NCBI GenBank assembly: GCA_937872925.1
Contig: CALMUT010000366.1
Span: 1-36,582, forward strand
Reading direction: 5' to 3'
DNA: 36,582 nucleotides
Origin: an uncultured Myxococcales bacterium
Lineage (GTDB): Bacteria > Myxococcota_A > Polyangia > Polyangiales > Polyangiaceae
Positions 26,715 to 34,943 of this stretch are shown here, in pieces (the first letter of the stretch is position 1; each line of letters starts with the position of its first letter). Both the position numbers and the translations under genes were made by a program. The notes below the pieces were generated by a model, which searched no databases, was not told the origin of the DNA, and worked only from the letters and a program-made list of their open reading frames with translations.

Positions 26715-28127
26715 TCATACCCCCGCGGCCTCTTCCCGCAGGCCCGCAACGGCTTCGTCGATGCGGTCGCGGTGCGTACGGAAACAGAGCACGCAAATAC
26801 GCAAAGCAAGGCGACCGCGCAATCGCGTGCTGGACAAGAAGACACGACCGCGTGCGTTGACGCGTGAAAGCAATTGCGCGTTTGCCGCGTCGTCGCGGTC
26901 TTTGAGGCGGAACGCCACGACGGACAGTTGCGGCTCCTCGACCAACTCAAAGGCAGGGTCCGCAGCGAGTTCGCGTGCCGCGTGTCGGGCCAAGTCGAGT
27001 TTTTCCGCCAGGGCGTCGCGGAATGCGGTCGCGCCGTGCAGCATGAGCGGGAGCCACAGTCCGAGGCCACGAAACGCACGAGAAAGCTCTGGCGAGAGAT
27101 CCGTAAAGTTGTCTTGTCCGTCATCGGGCGCGACATCTCGCAAGTAGTCGGCGTCGCTTTGGTGCGCACTGCGCAAAGCGTCGCCGTCGCGCACCAACAA
27201 GCACCCGGTGCCGTAGGGCAAGAACAGCCCCTTGTGTGGGTCGAGGGTGATGGAGTCCGTCAACTCAAGGCCAGGAACCAGCGCCGGGTCGACCCAGCGA
27301 AAGAAGCCGCCGTACGCGGCATCGGCGTGGACCCAAAGTCCTGCGCTGTTCGCTACGTCGACCAGTTCGGGTACAGGGTCTACGGCTCCGGTGTTCGTCG
27401 TGCCGAGGTTGACATTGAGCAGGAACGGCTTGTGCCCTGCAAGAGTGTCCGCGTGCAGCGCGTCCCGCAGCACCTGTGGTGAGAGGCGAAAGCGCTCGTC
27501 GGTGGGCAATAGCCGGAACTGGTCCTGACGGAATCCAGCGATCCTAGCCGCCTTTGGCAGTGACGCATGGGTTTGTTCCGAGGCGTAGATCACGCCGCGC
27601 CCAAAGTCGTCGCCAAGACGGTGCGAGCGCGCTGTGACGATGGCGGTCAAGTTGGATAGCGAGCCACCCGTCGTCAATACGCCACTCGCGCTTTGTGGGT
27701 AGCCCATGCTTTCGGCAAGCCAGCGGACTGCCGTGGCCTCGATTTCGGCGAGCGCCGGAGCGGCCTTCGCCACGCCCACATAGCGATTCACGCTGGCCGC
27801 GATGTAGCTGCCCAAGGCAGATGACGGCAGCCCGCCTCCCGGAATAAACGCCAGGTAGCCAGGTCCGGGCGTCGTGAACGACTTCGTGACTGCGGGGCCA
27901 AGCCGGGCAAGCAAGTCTTCCAACGCGACGCCGTGGTCAGGCATGGCCTCACGAAACGTGCCAGCGAGCTCCTGGGCGCCCTCGGTATCTGCCGCCGGCA
28001 AATGCGGGAGCGCCCTGAGCTGTTCGCGCACGAAAAGCACTGCCGCATGGGTCCACGCAGCAAGGGTGTCTTCATCGGGTTCTAGCGGTGCGGACACATC
28101 CCGCTGCTTGGCGCGGGCACGGGTCAT
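26715..28127 (-). CDS. PLP-dependent amino-acid decarboxylase (group II, aromatic-L-amino-acid decarboxylase-like)
   Basis: A 470-residue fold-type I PLP enzyme that is predicted to decarboxylate an amino acid, most likely aromatic or acidic. Key features are TTGGSLSNL (about 152-160), His187 in SEQTHASL (stacks on PLP), Asp269 in HADAAYGG (PLP nitrogen), and Lys299 in LDPHKGLFLPYGTG (Schiff base). PGYLAFIPGGGLPSS near residue 88 is the usual substrate-entry segment. The substrate cannot be told from these motifs. ATG 28127 overlaps the TGA of the zinc-ribbon gene (ATGA), which fixes the start; upstream in-frame codons run through that gene. The two proteins are therefore co-translated. No amino-acid transporter is adjacent, so this may be used for amine synthesis or acid response rather than as a classic antiporter pair. 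Confidence 0.92.
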   Translation of the reverse strand: MTRARAKQRDVSAPLEPDEDTLAAWTHAAVLFVREQLRALPHLPAADTEGAQELAGTFREAMPDHGVALEDLLARLGPAVTKSFTTPGPGYLAFIPGGGLPSSALGSYIAASVNRYVGVAKAAPALAEIEATAVRWLAESMGYPQSASGVLTTGGSLSNLTAIVTARSHRLGDDFGRGVIYASEQTHASLPKAARIAGFRQDQFRLLPTDERFRLSPQVLRDALHADTLAGHKPFLLNVNLGTTNTGAVDPVPELVDVANSAGLWVHADAAYGGFFRWVDPALVPGLELTDSITLDPHKGLFLPYGTGCLLVRDGDALRSAHQSDADYLRDVAPDDGQDNFTDLSPELSRAFRGLGLWLPLMLHGATAFRDALAEKLDLARHAARELAADPAFELVEEPQLSVVAFRLKDRDDAANAQLLSRVNARGRVFLSSTRLRGRLALRICVLCFRTHRDRIDEAVAGLREEAAGV

Positions 28128-28561
28128 TCTGCGCCCCAGCCAAACAGGCGACGCAGGCTTGATGTCAGCCGTTCCAAGAGTCCGGGGTCGTCCGCGGTGT
28201 GCTCTTCCGGCGTTGACGACGCCAGTTGTTCTACCGAGCCTCGCGGCACGAACGCGCCGGCGCACTCACCGCAGCGCAGCACCTCGGCGCCGTCGACGTG
28301 ACTCGGATAGCGCCTGAGCTCAAGTTCGACTCGGCACGTGGGGCACGTCAGGGACCCGTATTCACGCGCCGCGGGAACGGCCTCGGGCAAGTCGCCCGCT
28401 TCCGCTTCGCGCGCGACCTGGGTCATCTCGCCATCGAACCACTCGATCCACAGCCCGCTGCACTGACCGCAGACGTCCACGACCGCGTGCGCGGTCCGCC
28501 GCTCTCGCATCGGCTCGTCGCACTTCGGGCAGCGTAACGCCTCAGTTCGGTAGCTGCTCAC
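28124..28561 (-). CDS. Double zinc-ribbon (zf-TFIIB-like) protein
   Basis: A 145-residue soluble protein with two similar zinc ribbons. The first is CPKC (11-14) with CGQC (about 31-34) followed by SGLWIEW. The second is CPTC at about 73-76 with CGEC at about 97-100 followed by AGAFVPRG. CPxC-n-CxxC-xG(L/A)(W/F) is the pattern of the TFIIB-type ribbon family found singly or in pairs in bacteria, often of unknown role. A short C-terminal helix (LLERLTSSLRRLFGW) is amphipathic and could sit on a membrane. GTG start with a weak GGAT upstream. It is coupled by a four-base overlap to the decarboxylase, so its role may relate to that enzyme. Zinc binding is likely; function is inference. Confidence 0.85.
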   Translation of the reverse strand: MSSYRTEALRCPKCDEPMRERRTAHAVVDVCGQCSGLWIEWFDGEMTQVAREAEAGDLPEAVPAAREYGSLTCPTCRVELELRRYPSHVDGAEVLRCGECAGAFVPRGSVEQLASSTPEEHTADDPGLLERLTSSLRRLFGWGAE

Positions 28562-28627
28562 AGATCCATTGGTACCATGGCCCTGCGCCCGTGGAGAGAC
28601 GTTGTTGCTACGCGCTGCCTTGTGCTC

Positions 28628-28659
28628 AGCGAGGGCCTCGCTGTTCGGGTAGCGAGGCC
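28628..28659. terminator. Alternative hairpins downstream of the Cys-rich lipoprotein gene
   Basis: GGCCTCGCT (28634-28642), an 8-nt loop and AGCGAGGCC (28651-28659) form a perfect 9-bp stem. CCTCGCT can also pair with an upstream AGCGAGG (28628-28634), giving a competing hairpin. The site lies about 75 nt past the lipoprotein stop (28735, -) and upstream of the zinc-ribbon gene. No U run follows on either strand, so it could be a terminator-like or attenuator-like structure. Confidence 0.4.
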
Positions 28660-28734
28660 ACAGCTCAGGTCATTTGGCGGCGAGCGTCTTGCAAGCTTGT
28701 AGTTGCTTTCGCCCAGGAGGCAGGGGGGACGCGC

Positions 28735-31527
28735 CTATTGGATGACCACCAGCTCCTTGGTGGTGCTGTCGTAGGCGTACAGCTGGTTGGCAGCGGCGTC
28801 GAAGCCCAGGCCATACTCCGAGCTTCCGGAGTTGTAGGTGGTCAGCTTGTCCGCGTAGGCGGCGCCACCCGGGTCACATACGAAGTACACGGAGCCGGTG
28901 CTGCCCGTGTAATAGATGAAGTCGACCTTGCCGTCGTCGTCCTTGTCGTGCGCGGCCAGGCCAATGGCGCTGGTGGTCAGCGGCCACACGTCGGTGATCA
29001 GAGAAACCGCGCCGTTGCTCCGAGCAACCTTGACCAATCGATTAGTCGAGCCGCAGGCCACGTAGAAGTAGGTGTCGTCCATGCCGAGCCCACTGCAATA
29101 ATATTGGCCGAGCACGTCGCGTTCCATCACCGCACTGACGGGCGCGGCGCCGCTTGCCGGCATGCGCCAGATCTGCGTGTCCTGGGAGGTGGAACTCTCG
29201 TTCGTCAGTGCGTAGATCTCGCCCTTGTGGCTGACCGCGGCTTGGAAATCGTCCAAGGGGTATCCCTGAAATAGTGCGTAGTCCACCAACGACCAACTGG
29301 CGCCTTTGTTGCTGCTGATCTGAAAGATGCGTTTGCTGTTGCCCGAGGTCACGCTGCCGATGGTGAAGATGTTGTCTGCGTCGATCAACATTGCGTAGCC
29401 GACAGTCGAGTTGCTCAAAGCTGCCGCGGCATACACATTGTCCCACGCGCCACCGGTCTTCTTGGTGCGGAAGAGCGCGTTGCTTCCACCGATGTACACC
29501 CAACCCGCGGGGTCGTTGTCCGTGGCCACATAGAACTCCGAAAGCGTGGTGGTGGCTCCGGTTGGGTAGCGCTTGATCGTGGAGCCGATCATGCCGCCGG
29601 TGCCCGGGCTACACGGGGGAGTGACAACCGTGAACGTCCAGGTTGGAGCTGCGACGGGCTTCTTGCAAGTCGCGTCTTCAAGGCCGGTCCAGCTGACGGT
29701 GACGTCTTCCCCCGGGGGCAGCGCCGAGGTCGCGATGGTCAAGGTCTTGTTGGTATTCGACCACTGCACGTTTGCCGGACTTAGAGACAAGTCGTAGCTC
29801 AGGTTGGTCGTCGCTCCCTTGACCGTGACCACGCCCTTGGCCGGGTTCACCGGTGCGTCGAAAGCAACCTCCAGGTTTGGTGACAGGGTGGTCGTGGTCG
29901 AGCCGCTTGTGGGCTGGACCACGGTTGCGGCAGCCGAGAACACGGCGCAGTCGAGCTCTGTGATGTGGACGGTCAGCGGGTTGTCGAGCTGAGTGACGCC
30001 GGTCGTTGTGTCTCGCAAGTAGATGTAGACGGGTGTGTTGGCGCTGACCGGCACCGTGGCGTCGAGAGAAGTCAGCGTGTACTCGTTGCTGCACGCAAGG
30101 GTGGGAGACAAGGTTCCGCATCCCTGGTCAGAGACTACAAAAGCCCAGCGAGTGTTGGCGGGCTTTTCGATGGAGAGGTCGATGCTGCCGCTGAAGGAAG
30201 GATCGTACCGCAGCACGATGTCGGGACCCGTGAGGGTAGACGTGTTGCACGCGGGCTTGACCGTCAGATGGTCGGCCTTGGTTGCAGTCCAGTTCACGGT
30301 GGTTGTGCCGGCCTTCACCGCCCACGCCGTGCTGCAGTCTTCGCCAGTGATAGGCGCGGTCACGCAGGCTGGTGTGCCGCCCGAGCCGTCGCAGGTCTGA
30401 CCGACTGGGCAGGTGGTGCTGTCCTGCCACTGCTTGCAGCTCGTTCCTAGCAAGTTGCACGTTTGGATCGCGTTGAACTGGCAGCGTTGTGCACCCACAG
30501 TGGGGCAGGGGTCCGTGCAGTTGGGCTCGCAGGAGGCGGTCTGCGGCCCCGTCAGTTTGCACTGCCATCCGCTCCCCTTGGCCGTGCAGTCTTCGCCCGC
30601 AGAGAAAGCCATGCAATTCTGCGCGTCCTTCTTGCAAGTGTTCACTACGCCGCCGATGCAGGTCTGAAGTCCCTCTTTGGCACACTGGTTGGCGCAGCCC
30701 ACGACACACTGCTTGGTCTTGGCGTCACAGCTGCCGCCAGCGGCAGCGCACTTCTCGGTCGTGGACCAAAACAGGCAGCCGCTGCCGTTGTCTTTGCAGG
30801 TCTGCAGATCATTGCCGCTGCACTGGGTTTCGCCGACAAGGTTACATTGGTTGGTACACTTGCCGGTGCACTCCGCAGTTCCGGAGCTGTCGTCGCAGCT
30901 CTGTCCTGTTGCCAAGCAGTCCTGGCTGCCACTCCAGTCCAAACAACCGCTTATGCCAACTTGGCAGGTTTCGATCTCGGTGCCGTTGCAGTGTGTGGCT
31001 CCTTCAGTCGGGCAGCCGGGCACGCAACCGTCGCAGACGGGGGCGCCGCTGGCCGTGCTACAGCCCTGGCCCTGGTCGGCGCAATTCGTGATCGGTTGCC
31101 ACAAGCGGCAACCTTTGTCTGAGTTGCAGGATTCGATGCTGTTTCCATTGCACTGCAAGCTGCCCTCGCTGTCGCAGGTGTCGTTGCAGCAGCCGATGAT
31201 GTCCACCGTGCAATCGGTGTTGCAACTAACGCCGCCGCCGGCGTAGCCAAACTGGGAGCAATCCTTGACGAATGCCTCGCCGTCGCAGTTTTCACCCGCT
31301 TCGACGACGCCGTTGCCACACGTCCCACATTTCCCTCCGGCACAAGCGGCGCAATCTTCGGCACAGTCAAAGTTGGATTCGCCGGCTTCGCAGAGGTCGT
31401 TGCCACAGGTTGGGTTCACGCCCTGCATCGACGCACTCAAATCCGATTCTTCGGCGGCGCATCCGCCTAGGGCGGCGACGACGCCCAACACGAGGCTCAA
31501 AGAAAGCCAACTTCGCACAGATTTCAT
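28735..31527 (-). CDS. Large secreted Cys-rich lipoprotein with C-terminal propeller-like domain
   Basis: A 930-residue exported protein. A signal peptide with lipobox LGGC (Cys23) predicts lipid anchoring. Residues 40-120 hold two Myxococcus-type disulfide repeats (CGNDLCEAGESNFDC, CGNGVVEAGENCDG). Five tandem modules of about 50-56 residues follow, each with around eight Cys in near-constant spacing (for example C-3-C-7-C-7-C-6-C-8-C-6-C-6-C in the third) and a conserved GC(L/R)xW core. Residues about 400-660 look like beta-sandwich domains, one with an Ig-like LEVAFDAPVNPAKG edge. The end (about 665-930) is a repeat of WVYIGGSNALFRT-like strands, likely a propeller. The function may be surface adhesion or sensing. 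ATG has GGAAG about 9 nt upstream. It is the last gene of the minus-strand group that holds two kinases. Confidence 0.85.
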   Translation of the reverse strand: MKSVRSWLSLSLVLGVVAALGGCAAEESDLSASMQGVNPTCGNDLCEAGESNFDCAEDCAACAGGKCGTCGNGVVEAGENCDGEAFVKDCSQFGYAGGGVSCNTDCTVDIIGCCNDTCDSEGSLQCNGNSIESCNSDKGCRLWQPITNCADQGQGCSTASGAPVCDGCVPGCPTEGATHCNGTEIETCQVGISGCLDWSGSQDCLATGQSCDDSSGTAECTGKCTNQCNLVGETQCSGNDLQTCKDNGSGCLFWSTTEKCAAAGGSCDAKTKQCVVGCANQCAKEGLQTCIGGVVNTCKKDAQNCMAFSAGEDCTAKGSGWQCKLTGPQTASCEPNCTDPCPTVGAQRCQFNAIQTCNLLGTSCKQWQDSTTCPVGQTCDGSGGTPACVTAPITGEDCSTAWAVKAGTTTVNWTATKADHLTVKPACNTSTLTGPDIVLRYDPSFSGSIDLSIEKPANTRWAFVVSDQGCGTLSPTLACSNEYTLTSLDATVPVSANTPVYIYLRDTTTGVTQLDNPLTVHITELDCAVFSAAATVVQPTSGSTTTTLSPNLEVAFDAPVNPAKGVVTVKGATTNLSYDLSLSPANVQWSNTNKTLTIATSALPPGEDVTVSWTGLEDATCKKPVAAPTWTFTVVTPPCSPGTGGMIGSTIKRYPTGATTTLSEFYVATDNDPAGWVYIGGSNALFRTKKTGGAWDNVYAAAALSNSTVGYAMLIDADNIFTIGSVTSGNSKRIFQISSNKGASWSLVDYALFQGYPLDDFQAAVSHKGEIYALTNESSTSQDTQIWRMPASGAAPVSAVMERDVLGQYYCSGLGMDDTYFYVACGSTNRLVKVARSNGAVSLITDVWPLTTSAIGLAAHDKDDDGKVDFIYYTGSTGSVYFVCDPGGAAYADKLTTYNSGSSEYGLGFDAAANQLYAYDSTTKELVVIQ

Positions 31528-31668
31528 TCATTTCGCTTCCGAAAATAACGCAGCGCGTCATAAGCACACAAGGGGCGCGTGCCCGATACGCCGGAACGGG
31601 TTCGGGCTTCCCTGATCAAAACGTAGGCCGCGGGGGAAACGTCACGCGGGGCTACAGGATCGTCAATT

Positions 31669-33978
31669 TCACCGTTTCAATCGGGTTTGGATCTGCTTCA
31701 CGGTCTGCTGAAACGCCAACGCCTGTTTGGCGCATGGGGGCGGGCAGGGAAAGCGTTTCTTAAAGCCACAGCCCTTGCGGGTGTTGTTGCTGAGCATGAC
31801 CAACGTGGCGACGGCGCGTTGGTCGCCATCGGTGCTCGCTCGCGGGAGGAGCTCAAGGCGCGCCTCGCAGCTGTCCGCGGAGCGAATATCGAAGGCTATC
31901 AAGAGCGCTTGGGTTGCGTGCGCACGCGTCGCGGGTTTGAGCAAGAGTCCCCGCGCCTGATCGCGCACGTTCGGCGTGGTCACGTACAGGTCGTAGAGCA
32001 AGTCCGGACCCGCGGTGCCCATCTCGTCGGCCATCACTTGCAGCGTGCGATCACTAAGCTTCTCGTTGAACGCGAGTTTGAGCAGTAGCGCGCGCACTTT
32101 GGTGCCCTTGGCCGCCACGCGGTCGAGTTGGAAGAGTCGGACTAAAGTGTCGAGAGCCGCGACGTGGTTTTCGGGCTTCTCGCCATAGGCGAGCGCCAAG
32201 GGTTCGAGCACGTGCGGATCAGCGGGGCAGCGTTCGGCGAGCGCGAGCCAACCCACGAGGCCCTGAGTCTTGGCGGTGTGCAGCTCTGCAATCGTGGCAC
32301 GTCGGGTCGGGAGGCTAGCATCCGGTGGCGTGTGCGCGCTCAGGAGGGGCGCTGCGCTGGCGATGTCCAGGTCGATTGGAGGCGCAGCCGCTACGGTGGG
32401 CGCCGGAGTTGACGGATTGGTGGTTGCAGCGGGCGCTTCAACGGCCAGGCGTCGTGGCGCTTGTTCGAAGCCATAGCGCATCAGAAGCCCGACGAGGCTC
32501 AGGGTGACAACGGCGGCAACCGGCCCGACCAAGATCCGGCGCACCCGCCCCGGGTGCTTCGCCAAGACGCTGCCCCGCATCGCAACGGCCGCGCCGACCA
32601 ATACAGCCACTGAACACAGCACCATGTCCCAACCGACCCAAGCAGCGCTGTTGCTGGCGGCCACGCGCTGTCGCCAAGCATCGTGGGCGCGCACAGAAAG
32701 GGCAGCCAACCCGTAGGCGACGGTTGCGGAGTAGACAACCGCTCGCGTGCGCGAAAGCAATTCCGCAACGCGCGCGCTGTTGTGCCAGATCCGGCGGCGA
32801 AGATATCTGAGGCCCAGCACCCCCGGGGTGGCGATGGTGCCAATGATCGAAAATGCGGCCAGCGCGAGTTCAAAGCCCGTGGGCGGACGCTTCAAAATGA
32901 ACAGGCCCAGGCCACCGTGCACCGCCATAGAGAGCCACAACGCCAGCAACACGGCGCCCAAGCTTGCGACGGCGATCAGGCGCGTGCGGTCGTGTTCCGT
33001 CGCGTGGGCGTGGTCGTCCCGGCGCAGGGAGGTTGGAAACACCGAAACGCGTTCCTCCGCAGCGTGCGTGTCGCGTTCGAAGGCTTCCAGTTCCGCTTCC
33101 AGAGCAGCGGCGCTCGCAAATCGGTCTGCTGGATCCCGAGCCATGGCACGCTGAATGATGGCTTCCAGGCGTTGGGGGATGGACGGCGCATGGGAACGTG
33201 GACGCGTTGGCTCACGGTCCATCACGGCAAGTACCGTCGCCTGTGGAGAGTCCTCGGAGTAGGGGGGCACGCCAGTCAGCATCACGTACAGCAGTCCGCC
33301 GATGGCATAGACGTCCGTGCGTTGGTCCGTTTGTTCGGCGCGCGCTTGCTCCGGGGCCATATACGCCGGCGTGCCCATGGCGATGCCACTGCGGGTGAGG
33401 GACGTGCTGCCTGTTTCGATCATGCGAGCCAGACCAAAGTCGAGCACCTTGGCGTGCGGGGCTTGAAGGTCTCCCACCAAGAATACGTTGCCCGGCTTGA
33501 GATCCCGATGGATCACCCCGCAGCCGTGCGCTGCGCCAATGCCTCGGCAAACGTGGCGTGCAATGCGGGTCGCTACTAGCGTCTCCACCCGCTTCACGTC
33601 GACGATCAAGCTAGCAAGGTCGACGCCTTGCAGATACTCCGTGACGATGTAGGGACGCTCTCCAGGCGTGGTGCCGACGTCGATGATATCCACTATGTTC
33701 GGATGCACGACACTTGCGATGGCGTGGGCTTCGCGTTCGAAACGCGCGGCGATGTCGTCACGTTCGGCCATATTGGAGCGCAGAACTTTGACCGCATAGC
33801 GCTTCGCGGGAATACGCGTGTGCTGTGCCAGGTACACCCGCGCCATGCCTCCCTGACCCAAGAGTTGCGTCAAGGCGTAGGTATCGCGCAGGGTGAGGCC
33901 AACCAGGTCGTCGCCTTCGAGTTTCTCTAACTCGCCGTCGTGCAACGTCGACGGTTCTTCCAAATTGTCTTTGGCCAT
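31669..33978 (-). CDS. Membrane Ser/Thr kinase with five TM helices and Cys-containing outer C-terminal domain
   Basis: A 769-residue Pkn-type kinase. The catalytic domain (about 35-305) has GQGGMARVYL, Lys64 in AVKVL, HRDLKPGN (Asp159), DFG at 180-182, and GTPAYMAPEQAR; it looks active. Five hydrophobic helices follow at about 332-354, 370-391, 412-432, 447-467 and 482-502; an odd number puts the C-terminus outside the cytoplasm. After a Pro/Ala linker a helical domain at about 570-769 includes LLKLAFNEKLS, GPDLLYDLY, Cys704, DGDQR and the cluster CGFKKRFPCPPPC (Cys737, 745, 749). The kinase at 34944-36582 ends in a related domain. ATG start at 33978. It lies 53 bp downstream of the glutaredoxin-like gene. 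Multi-TM kinases are less common than single-TM ones, so it may sense a membrane or redox signal; this is inference. Confidence 0.92.
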   Translation of the reverse strand: MAKDNLEEPSTLHDGELEKLEGDDLVGLTLRDTYALTQLLGQGGMARVYLAQHTRIPAKRYAVKVLRSNMAERDDIAARFEREAHAIASVVHPNIVDIIDVGTTPGERPYIVTEYLQGVDLASLIVDVKRVETLVATRIARHVCRGIGAAHGCGVIHRDLKPGNVFLVGDLQAPHAKVLDFGLARMIETGSTSLTRSGIAMGTPAYMAPEQARAEQTDQRTDVYAIGGLLYVMLTGVPPYSEDSPQATVLAVMDREPTRPRSHAPSIPQRLEAIIQRAMARDPADRFASAAALEAELEAFERDTHAAEERVSVFPTSLRRDDHAHATEHDRTRLIAVASLGAVLLALWLSMAVHGGLGLFILKRPPTGFELALAAFSIIGTIATPGVLGLRYLRRRIWHNSARVAELLSRTRAVVYSATVAYGLAALSVRAHDAWRQRVAASNSAAWVGWDMVLCSVAVLVGAAVAMRGSVLAKHPGRVRRILVGPVAAVVTLSLVGLLMRYGFEQAPRRLAVEAPAATTNPSTPAPTVAAAPPIDLDIASAAPLLSAHTPPDASLPTRRATIAELHTAKTQGLVGWLALAERCPADPHVLEPLALAYGEKPENHVAALDTLVRLFQLDRVAAKGTKVRALLLKLAFNEKLSDRTLQVMADEMGTAGPDLLYDLYVTTPNVRDQARGLLLKPATRAHATQALLIAFDIRSADSCEARLELLPRASTDGDQRAVATLVMLSNNTRKGCGFKKRFPCPPPCAKQALAFQQTVKQIQTRLKR

Positions 33979-34031
33979 CGCTACGACGCCGGGTTCAGGT
34001 GAGTTCGGATTGTGATCATGCGGCGGGCGCC

Positions 34032-34724
34032 CTAACGCTGGGCCAGTCTACGTTGCGTCGCCTGCGCGATGGCCTGCGCTGTGCGTTTTTCGTTGAAGCC
34101 GCTCAAAATGTCCCCGTCTACGTCCAAAACAGGAACGCCTCCGCTGGGAACCAAGCGACGATGTTGCCGCTTCGCGTCGGGGTTCTTCTCTACGTCGTGC
34201 TCGACGAAGGCAATGGAGTTCTGTTGCAGCCAGCGCCGCGCGCGCGTGCAGTGGGGGCACCAATCGGTGCTGTATAGCGTGATCTTCACGTCCCGGAGTG
34301 CTGCGCGCAGATCCGCTTCACTCGGAGGCTTGGGCGCGTTTGGCGCCGTGGGCTGCAGCGCGGAGTCCGCTGCGACCGGAGTCTGCCCGGGTCCCGCGGC
34401 GCCGGGTGCTGCCGCTGCGTTGGTGGTCGGAGCAAATTCCTCCGCGACGGTGAGCGCGGTCGTAGGCTGAACCGCAGGCGATGCCACACGGCTTTCAGTT
34501 TGCACAGCGCCGGCGTTCGGAAGGGTATTTGCTGTCGGGGCGCTTCGTGCCGCCGAGCCGATCAGTTTGACGACGATGCCCGCGACGCACACCGTGGCAA
34601 TCACAGTGATCGCCACGATCAAGAGGCGGCCGGAAATTGCCCTTGTCGGCGTAGCTTGCGCGCGTCGGCACAAGACACACTGGCCGTTGGGCGGCACTAC
34701 CAAGTCGTGCACGGGACAGCGCAT
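34032..34724 (-). CDS. Membrane-anchored glutaredoxin-like thiol protein
   Basis: A 230-residue protein. The N-terminus MRCPVH to CVLC has a CPxH-n-CxxC zinc-knuckle pattern. A TM helix at about 34-54 follows, flanked on its N-side by basic residues (TRAISGR), which places the rest outside the cytoplasm. A Pro/Ala-rich linker leads to a glutaredoxin fold (about 150-230) with LYSTDWCPHC (active CPHC), FVEHDVEKNP, and GGVPVLDVDGDILSGFNE (cis-Pro and a glutathione-site Gly/Phe pattern). It should reduce or exchange disulfides of periplasmic partners. ATG 34724 is chosen because GGGG lies 3-6 nt upstream and the zinc motif begins there; an in-frame GTG at 34772 is an alternative. It sits between two kinases whose outer domains contain conserved Cys, a strong hint to its targets, though not proof. 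Confidence 0.85.
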   Translation of the reverse strand: MRCPVHDLVVPPNGQCVLCRRAQATPTRAISGRLLIVAITVIATVCVAGIVVKLIGSAARSAPTANTLPNAGAVQTESRVASPAVQPTTALTVAEEFAPTTNAAAAPGAAGPGQTPVAADSALQPTAPNAPKPPSEADLRAALRDVKITLYSTDWCPHCTRARRWLQQNSIAFVEHDVEKNPDAKRQHRRLVPSGGVPVLDVDGDILSGFNEKRTAQAIAQATQRRLAQR

Positions 34725-34943
34725 TTGCCCCAGCTTAGCAGGGGCCCGCGCCGGTGAGTGGCTCTGGGACACGGCCGCGCAAATCGAGGTACAATAGGCC
34801 CGTGGCCCGGCGCGAAACCGAGCCCATTTGATCTAGTTCTGCAAGCGTCGGCGCAGCGCGCCGGCGACTCCTACTTGCTGCGATGCTCCTAGGCGTCGAG
34901 GCGCTAGACGAGCCGCATAGTGGCGTGTCTGCTGTGGGTTACG
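34725..34943. other. Intergenic gap between kinase and glutaredoxin-like gene
   Basis: A 219-bp stretch with no protein of coding character. Near 34849-34863, CGGCGC, loop AGC and GCGCCG can form a small stem downstream of the kinase stop (34944, -), but no U run follows. Otherwise I see no convincing promoter or RNA gene. The end near 34725-34740 carries the GGGG ribosome-binding site of the glutaredoxin-like gene. Confidence 0.45.

Noticed and set aside
34849..34863. GC-rich stem as rho-independent terminator of the right-end kinase.
   Set aside because: Only six base pairs with a 3-nt loop and no U run; too weak to call.
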